Shown here: piece after piece, positions 59,453-64,000 of the stretch
Layout: each line of letters opens with the position of its first letter
Numbering within the stretch: position 1 is the first letter of the stretch
Assembly: GCF_013283785.1 (NCBI RefSeq)
Contig: NZ_JABCPZ010000007.1
Coordinates: forward strand, 42,689 to 106,688
Length of the DNA stretch: 64,000 nt
Direction of reading: 5' to 3'
Source: Nonomuraea antri
Lineage (GTDB): Bacteria > Actinomycetota > Actinomycetes > Streptosporangiales > Streptosporangiaceae
Notes under the pieces: generated by a model
The model's input: the letters and a program-made list of their open reading frames with translations, nothing else
What the model was told of the DNA's origin: nothing
Database searches by the model: none
Position numbers and translations under genes: made by a program

Positions 59453-60490
59453 TCACACGGAGACGGGATCGGCGGCCGACCGGGCCGGCCCCTGGCCAGG
59501 CCCGTCGGGGCCGCCAGGACCGCCGGGTCCGCCGGGCCCGCCCGAGCCGCCCGGGCCGGGGCGCGCGCGGCGGCGACGACGGCGCGTCAGGTAGACCGTC
59601 AGCATGATCAGCGGCACGATGACGATCAGCCACGGCAGCAGCGTGCCGAGCACCGTCACGGCCTCCTTGGCGAACGCGACCAGCCCGCTCCAGCCCGACT
59701 TGAGCCCGCCGAGGAAGCCCGCGGGCTCGTCGGCCGGGTCCTCGACCACCGTCACCGGCCCGACCAGCCGCAGCGATACGGTCGCCATCGACACCTGCGT
59801 GGCCAGCTCCTTCTGCTGGGCCTGCAGCGACTCCAGGTCCGACTCGCGGCTGGAGATCTCCCGCTCCACCTGCAGCACCTGGCCCACCGTGGTGGCCTTG
59901 CCGAGCAGCGTACGCAGCGATTCGAGCGACTTCTCCGCCGACTTCACCCGGCTCTCGACGTCGGCGACCTGCAGCGTGACGTCCTGGGTGCCCTGGTTGA
60001 GCGAGAGCTGCTTGCCGACCTTGCCCAGCGCGGTGAGCACGTCGGCGTAACGGGCCGGCGGGACCTTGAACTCCAGCGTGGCCGAGGCCTCGCTGTCCTC
60101 GCCGGCGCTGGACTCCTCCTTCGACAGGTAGCCGCCGGCCCCGACGACGATCTGCTTGGCCTGCTGCGCGGCGGGGCCCACCTGCGGGGCCCGGACGGTC
60201 AGCGAGGCCGTGTAGATGACCTGCCGCTGCTCCTGCCGGACCACCTTGACGTTCTCGACGCCCGCCGGCTTCTTCTGCGGGGCGGCGGCGTCGTCCGCCA
60301 GGCCGCTGTGCCCGCGGGCCGAGTAGTTCTGGTCGGCCTGGGGCCCCGCGGCCGCGGCGGACTCGGGGAGCGGGGTGCCGGGCGCCCCGCCGGAGGCGGA
60401 CGACAGCGAGGCGCCGCCCCCGCCGCACGCGGTCAGGAGCAGGGCCGCGCTGGAGGCGGCTAACGCTATGCCGTACCGGATTCTCCTCAT
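59453..60490 (-). CDS. DUF4349 lipoprotein
   Basis: 345 residues. Lipoprotein signal with lipobox LTAC (Cys about 22), disordered linker, then the DUF4349 domain (about 88-250): VIYTASLTVRAPQVGPAAQQAKQIV, GGYLSKEES, and a coiled coil SRVKSAEKSLESLRTLLGKAT..EISSRESDLESLQAQQKEL. One membrane helix (about 285-308) and a Gly/Pro repeat tail GGPGGPGGPGGP. Envelope protein of unknown role, convergent with hemE by 3 bases. Confidence 0.85.
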   Translation of the reverse strand: MRRIRYGIALAASSAALLLTACGGGGASLSSASGGAPGTPLPESAAAAGPQADQNYSARGHSGLADDAAAPQKKPAGVENVKVVRQEQRQVIYTASLTVRAPQVGPAAQQAKQIVVGAGGYLSKEESSAGEDSEASATLEFKVPPARYADVLTALGKVGKQLSLNQGTQDVTLQVADVESRVKSAEKSLESLRTLLGKATTVGQVLQVEREISSRESDLESLQAQQKELATQVSMATVSLRLVGPVTVVEDPADEPAGFLGGLKSGWSGLVAFAKEAVTVLGTLLPWLIVIVPLIMLTVYLTRRRRRRARPGPGGSGGPGGPGGPGGPDGPGQGPARSAADPVSV

Positions 60491-60617
60491 GTCACGTAAG
60501 ACGGACCGAGGATCAACCGGGTTTGACGGCGGACGTCACGTTAGGGTCACGCGTCGTGCACCCGCGACCGCGACCCGGGCGGGTGGGCGAGCCGGTGAGA
60601 CGGTAGCGTCAGAAGGC

Positions 60618-62021
60618 GTGGAAGGGAATCGGGCGCACGTAGTCGTCATCGGCGGGGGGATCTCGGGGCTGGCCGCGGCCTGGTACCTCCGCCAGGGCGC
60701 GGGCGAGCGGATCAGAGTGACCGTGCTCGAAGGCAGCCCGCGCATCGGCGGGAAGCTGCACGTCTCGGAGGTCGCCGGGGTCGGCGTCGACGCGGGCGCC
60801 GAGGCCATGCTGGCCCGGCGGCCCGAGGGGAAAGAGCTGGCCAAGGCGGTCGGGCTGGGCGACGACCTGGTCTTCCCCGGCACCGCGAGCTCGGCGATCT
60901 ACAGCAGGGGCGCGCTGCGGCCGATGCCGAAGGGCCAGGTCATGGGCGTGCCCGCGGACCTGGCCGAGCTGGCGAAATCCGGCATCGTCTCGCCCGGCGG
61001 GCTGCTGCGGGTGCCGCTCGACCAGATCCTGCCCGCCACGCTGGTGCGCACCGACGTGTCCGTGGCCGCCTACATCCGGGCCAGGATGGGCGGCGAGATC
61101 GTCGACCGGCTGGTCGAGCCGCTGCTCGGCGGCGTCTACGCGGGCCGCTCCGACATGTTGTCGCTGGAGGCCACGATGCCGCGCGTGGCGGCGCTGGCCC
61201 GCTCCGAACGTTCCCTGCTCAGCGGGGCCAGGCAGCTCGTCGAGGAGGCGCCGAAGGACGCCGGGCCGGTCTTCACCACGCTCAGGAACGGCGTCGGCAC
61301 GCTGCCCGAGGCCGTGGCCAAGGCGTCGGGCGCCGACGTGCGCACCGGCGTCACCGTCCGCGAGCTGCACCGCACCGAGCGGGGCTGGCGGCTGGTGGCA
61401 GGCCCGGTGCCCAGGCCAGAGACGATCGAGGCCGACGCGGTGATCGTGGCCACGCCGGGCCCCGCCGCGAGCAGGCTGCTCAAGTCCGAGGCGCCCAAGG
61501 CGGCGAGCGAGCTGGCCCGCATCGAGTACGCCAGCATGGCCGTCGTCACGCTCGCCTACCCGCTCGACGCCTTCCCCGAGCCGCCCGGGCACAACGGCTA
61601 CCTGGTGCCGCCGGTCGAGGGCCGGCCGGTCAAGGCCGTCACGTTCAGCTCGGTGAAGTGGCCGCACCTGACCGAGGACCTGGTGGTGCTGCGCTGCTCG
61701 ATCGGCAGGATCGGCGAGGAGCAACTGCTGCAGCGTGACGACGACGAGCTGGTCGCGCTGGCCATCGCCGAGATGGGCGACGTGATGGGCGCCCGCGGCC
61801 TGCCGGTCGACAGCCGGGTCACGCGCTGGGGCGGCGGGCTGCCGCAGTACAACGTGGGCCACCTGGACCGGGTGGCCAGGGTGCGCGCCGCGGTCGCCGT
61901 CCAGCCCGGGCTGGCCGTGTGCGGCGCCGCCTACGACGGCATCGGCATCCCGGCCTGCGTCTCCACCGCGCGCACTGCCGCCGCCCGGATTCTTGACCAC
62001 CTTGCCCAACGAGGAGAATGA
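60618..62021 (+). CDS. hemY: Coproporphyrinogen III oxidase / protoporphyrinogen oxidase (HemY/CgoX)
   Basis: 467 residues from GTG 60618; frames upstream lack the conserved start. FAD motif [17 protein letters not shown] (8-24), [47 protein letters not shown], and [14 protein letters not shown] end [17 protein letters not shown]. In actinobacteria with HemQ this flavin oxidase converts coproporphyrinogen III to coproporphyrin III. The stop lies 4 bases before hemQ, so they are an operon. hemG is a frequent but older label. Confidence 0.93.
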   Translation: MEGNRAHVVVIGGGISGLAAAWYLRQGAGERIRVTVLEGSPRIGGKLHVSEVAGVGVDAGAEAMLARRPEGKELAKAVGLGDDLVFPGTASSAIYSRGALRPMPKGQVMGVPADLAELAKSGIVSPGGLLRVPLDQILPATLVRTDVSVAAYIRARMGGEIVDRLVEPLLGGVYAGRSDMLSLEATMPRVAALARSERSLLSGARQLVEEAPKDAGPVFTTLRNGVGTLPEAVAKASGADVRTGVTVRELHRTERGWRLVAGPVPRPETIEADAVIVATPGPAASRLLKSEAPKAASELARIEYASMAVVTLAYPLDAFPEPPGHNGYLVPPVEGRPVKAVTFSSVKWPHLTEDLVVLRCSIGRIGEEQLLQRDDDELVALAIAEMGDVMGARGLPVDSRVTRWGGGLPQYNVGHLDRVARVRAAVAVQPGLAVCGAAYDGIGIPACVSTARTAAARILDHLAQRGE

Positions 62022-62025
62022 AGGC

Positions 62026-62727
62026 ATGACTGAGGGTGCTCCGCGGCTCAAGGCCCGCGATCTCAACCAGGTGATCCGCTACACCATGTGGTCGGTGTTC
62101 AAGGTGACCGAGCCGGTGCTCGGCAGCAGGGAGAACATCGGCGACGAGGTCGAGGCGCTGCTGGAGCAGGCGGCGGGCAAAGACGTGGTGACCAGGGGCC
62201 TGTACGACGTGGCCGGCTTCCGCGCCGACGCCGACTTCATGTTCTGGTGGCACGCTCCCACGCCTGAGGACCTGCAGGACGTCTACACCCGGTTCCGGCG
62301 TACCGACCTGGGCCGGCACAGCGAGCCCGTGTGGTCGGCGATGGCCTTGCACCGGCCGGCCGAGTTCAACAAGTCGCACATCCCGGCCTTCCTGGCCGAG
62401 GAGGACCCGCGCGCGTACGTGTGCGTCTACCCGTTCGTGCGCTCGCTGGAGTGGTACCTGCTCGACGACGCCGAGCGCAGGAAGCTGCTGGCCGAGCACG
62501 GGCAGATGGCCCGCGAATACCCCGACGTGCGCTCCAACACGGTGGCCTGCTTCGCGCTCAACGACTTCGAGTGGATGCTCGCCTTCGAGGCCGACGAGCT
62601 GCACCGCATCGTCGACCTGATGCGTCACCTGCGCGGCGCCGAGGCGCGCCTGCACACCCGCATCGAGATCCCCTTCTACACCGGCGTGCGCAAGCCGGTG
62701 CAGGACCTCGTCGCCGGCCTGCCGTAG
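62026..62727 (+). CDS. hemQ: Coproheme decarboxylase HemQ (chlorite-dismutase family)
   Basis: 233 residues, ATG 62026, with GAGGAG upstream inside hemY. Family marks: [44 protein letters not shown] (with the catalytic Tyr of the YP..R..EWY motif) and [18 protein letters not shown] near the end. Oxidatively decarboxylates iron-coproporphyrin to haem b, the last step of the Gram-positive pathway. CpfC/HemH (the ferrochelatase) is not in the window. Confidence 0.95.
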   Translation: MTEGAPRLKARDLNQVIRYTMWSVFKVTEPVLGSRENIGDEVEALLEQAAGKDVVTRGLYDVAGFRADADFMFWWHAPTPEDLQDVYTRFRRTDLGRHSEPVWSAMALHRPAEFNKSHIPAFLAEEDPRAYVCVYPFVRSLEWYLLDDAERRKLLAEHGQMAREYPDVRSNTVACFALNDFEWMLAFEADELHRIVDLMRHLRGAEARLHTRIEIPFYTGVRKPVQDLVAGLP

Positions 62728-62867
62728 CGAGCCGGGCCGCCGCCCTGCCGCTTCAGACGAAGTTGCCCATCCGACTGAATTTGCCCCATCCGGTTTGTCA
62801 CAATCGGGAGAAATCCTCCGGCTCGGCTCGGTGACTGGGCCGGGTGGTGCGTTCCAAGGGGGCTCGG

Positions 62868-63737
62868 GTGGCACAGACCGAAGGGCAGGGTCGCGGACGG
62901 CACGCCGCGGGCCGCCGTCGCGCCGCCGGTCGCCATGGCCGCCGCCGGGCGGTGAACGGCCGGATCGTCGTGGTGGGGGCGTCCGCGGGTGTGCTGGCGC
63001 TGGTCGGCGGCCTGTTCGGGCTGCTCGGCCAGCACGACGGCGCCCCCGGCGGTGTGGTGAGCGCGGCGCGCCAGTCCGAGCCGTCGCACGGAGCGCCGGG
63101 CGGGCAGGCGGCGGCCGACGGTGCCGCGCGTCCTTCGGGCCGGGCGGCGGCCGGTGAGCCGCGGGCCGAGGCGCAGCCGTCGTCGGGCAAGCGGGAGCCG
63201 CAGAAGAAGGGCGAGGCGCCGGGCGCCGGCGCGCGGCCGCCGTCGGGCGAGCCCGTCCAGGGCACACCGGCGCCCGAGCACCAGCAGGCCATGACCGAGA
63301 GCGGGCCCGGCGAGGTGGCCGCCTACGTGGAGGACGGCGCGCCGGAAGCGGGCGGGCGGCCTGAAACGGGTGGGCGGAGTGGTTACAACGCGAAGGGCTA
63401 CAAGGGGGACGGCCCGTCGCCGCACACCGACCGCAAGGCGGCCGACTACTTCCGCGCCACCTGGGGTGCCGGTGACAAGGCGAACAAGCGGCTCAAGGAC
63501 ATTCGCACCGTCGGAGGATATTTGCGCATTTATACCGATTTGCCGGAAACGGCGGACAACTCCTGGCAGGCGATCAAGCTGTGCGAGCGCGGCGTGGCGT
63601 ATCTGAGGGGGATGGGCGTCGCGAACCCGGTCGTGTTCGTCCAGGCGGAGTTCGGCGAGAACGGCAACCCGGTGCTCGCCAACATCCTGGGACCGTCCGA
63701 CAAGAACTGCCGCGTCACCTATCCCGCGCCGAACTGA
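62868..63737 (+). CDS. Membrane-anchored protein with a small C-terminal domain
   Basis: 289 residues from GTG 62868, chosen for the AAGGGGG upstream; an ATG-like start at 62844 adds 8 residues. Arg/His-rich cytoplasmic start (RGRHAAGRRRAAGRHGRRR), one membrane helix (about 33-55), a long Ala/Pro/Glu-rich outside linker, and a folded end of about 100 residues with YFRATWGAGDKANKRLKDIRTV, LRIYTDLPETADNS and CERGVAYLRGMG...FGENGNPVLAN. No family recognised; resembles hypothetical actinomycete proteins in layout. Confidence 0.7.
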   Translation: MAQTEGQGRGRHAAGRRRAAGRHGRRRAVNGRIVVVGASAGVLALVGGLFGLLGQHDGAPGGVVSAARQSEPSHGAPGGQAAADGAARPSGRAAAGEPRAEAQPSSGKREPQKKGEAPGAGARPPSGEPVQGTPAPEHQQAMTESGPGEVAAYVEDGAPEAGGRPETGGRSGYNAKGYKGDGPSPHTDRKAADYFRATWGAGDKANKRLKDIRTVGGYLRIYTDLPETADNSWQAIKLCERGVAYLRGMGVANPVVFVQAEFGENGNPVLANILGPSDKNCRVTYPAPN

Positions 63738-63745
63738 TCACCGGT

Positions 63746-63787
63746 CTCGACCGCTCAGCCTCGGCTGCTCAGCCTCGACCGCTCAGC
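63746..63787. repeat. 14-bp tandem repeat x3
   Basis: CTCGACCGCTCAGC, CTCGGCTGCTCAGC, CTCGACCGCTCAGC at 63746, 63760 and 63774. Fills the gap between two convergent genes; the stop of the 39-residue ORF is in the last unit. Confidence 0.85.
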
Positions 63788-63902
63788 GGACCCTGACCCG
63801 TGTCTTGCTGCACACGTGGCACCTTTGGGTGACGACCCGGCCGATGGCCTCGATCGTCACCCATCGGTGGCGAAAACGGCAGACAGGACGCACACAGGGC
63901 AC
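63783..63902 (-). CDS. 39-residue basic zinc-ribbon-like micro-protein
   Basis: GTG 63902 directly follows a stop codon (TAG) in the same frame. The product is VPCVRPVCRFRHRWVTIEAI and then GRVVTQRCHVCSKTRVRVR: cysteines at 3, 8, 28 and 31 could bind one zinc, with a strongly basic end. GC-biased third positions are kept across the whole ORF and sequence is not low-complexity, so it reads as real protein. A ribosome site (GGGG) is poor. Function unknown; nucleic-acid binding is possible. Confidence 0.45.
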   Translation of the reverse strand: MPCVRPVCRFRHRWVTIEAIGRVVTQRCHVCSKTRVRVR

Positions 63903-63947
63903 CTACCCCGGGCACACGATCGATACGCGGCGTCGCCACCCGTGTAC

Positions 63948-64000
63948 GCGGTGGGTTTACGGGCTGGGTTTACGGGCTGGGTTTACGGGCTGGGTTTTAC
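63948..64000. repeat. 13-bp tandem repeat, at least 4 units, running off the window
   Basis: GGGCTGGGTTTAC units at 63961, 63974 and 63987 (last with one extra T), preceded by GCGGTGGGTTTAC at 63948. The array may continue beyond the window. No gene in 63903-64000. Confidence 0.85.

Noticed and set aside
1..64000. CRISPR arrays, tRNA/rRNA genes, insertion sequences, phage genes or replication origin
   Set aside because: No regularly spaced repeats with unique spacers, no transposase or integrase motifs, no tRNA T-loop signatures and no DnaA-box cluster were seen.

Overview
The window is 64 kb of very GC-rich DNA with strong GC bias at third codon positions, frequent GTG starts, short intergenic gaps and no phage, IS or rRNA/tRNA genes that I can see. 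Gene content and order (acnA, a xylFGH-like ABC set with a ROK regulator, dxs, a fadA/fadB pair, rnd with a DUF3000 gene, hemE, hemY, hemQ) is that of a conserved actinobacterial chromosome arm. The paralogous secreted zinc peptidases and accessory genes fit a Streptosporangiaceae-type actinomycete (for example Nonomuraea). The genus is inference.

Layout. 1-5.7 kb: end of aconitase, a secreted zinc peptidase, a TauE-type exporter, an amidase, and a three-gene SPFH / ribbon-helix-helix / GPP34 operon under a perfect 16-bp palindrome. 5.7-15.7 kb: a NagZ-like GH3 glycosidase divergent from a compact biosynthetic operon: one NRPS module ending in a reductase (C-A-T-R), an MFS exporter, a methyltransferase, a kynurenine-3-monooxygenase-like enzyme and a DUF6875 protein, all overlapping or nearly so and closed by a strong terminator. 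15.7-20.4 kb: sugar ABC importer plus ROK repressor with repeated operator-like sites. 20.4-23.0 kb: three more zinc peptidases in tandem. 23-31.3 kb: dxs, a DedA protein, an APC permease, a large secreted GH31-NPCBM glycosidase and an SSI-type protease inhibitor.

31.3-43.9 kb: fatty-acid beta-oxidation pair, an LCP cell-wall ligase, a GAP-family membrane protein, an SDR/TetR pair around a large dyad operator, and an ArsR / MFS / FAD-monooxygenase cassette. 44-55.9 kb: LacI regulator, sugar isomerase and phosphodiesterase; a rifampin-phosphotransferase-like dikinase; an ABC-2 exporter with its own two-component system; and an oxidoreductase/DUF993/isomerase operon whose promoter carries a perfect version of the dyad found upstream of the lacI-type gene. 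55.9-64 kb: rnd operon and the coproporphyrin-dependent haem genes hemE, hemY and hemQ, then a membrane protein and a tiny zinc-ribbon ORF.

Most of the window is core metabolism. The most novel-looking units are the C-A-T-R/KMO-like operon, the palindrome-controlled SPFH operon, and the family of four zinc peptidases. Several intergenic ends carry short tandem repeats or stop codons embedded in inverted repeats.
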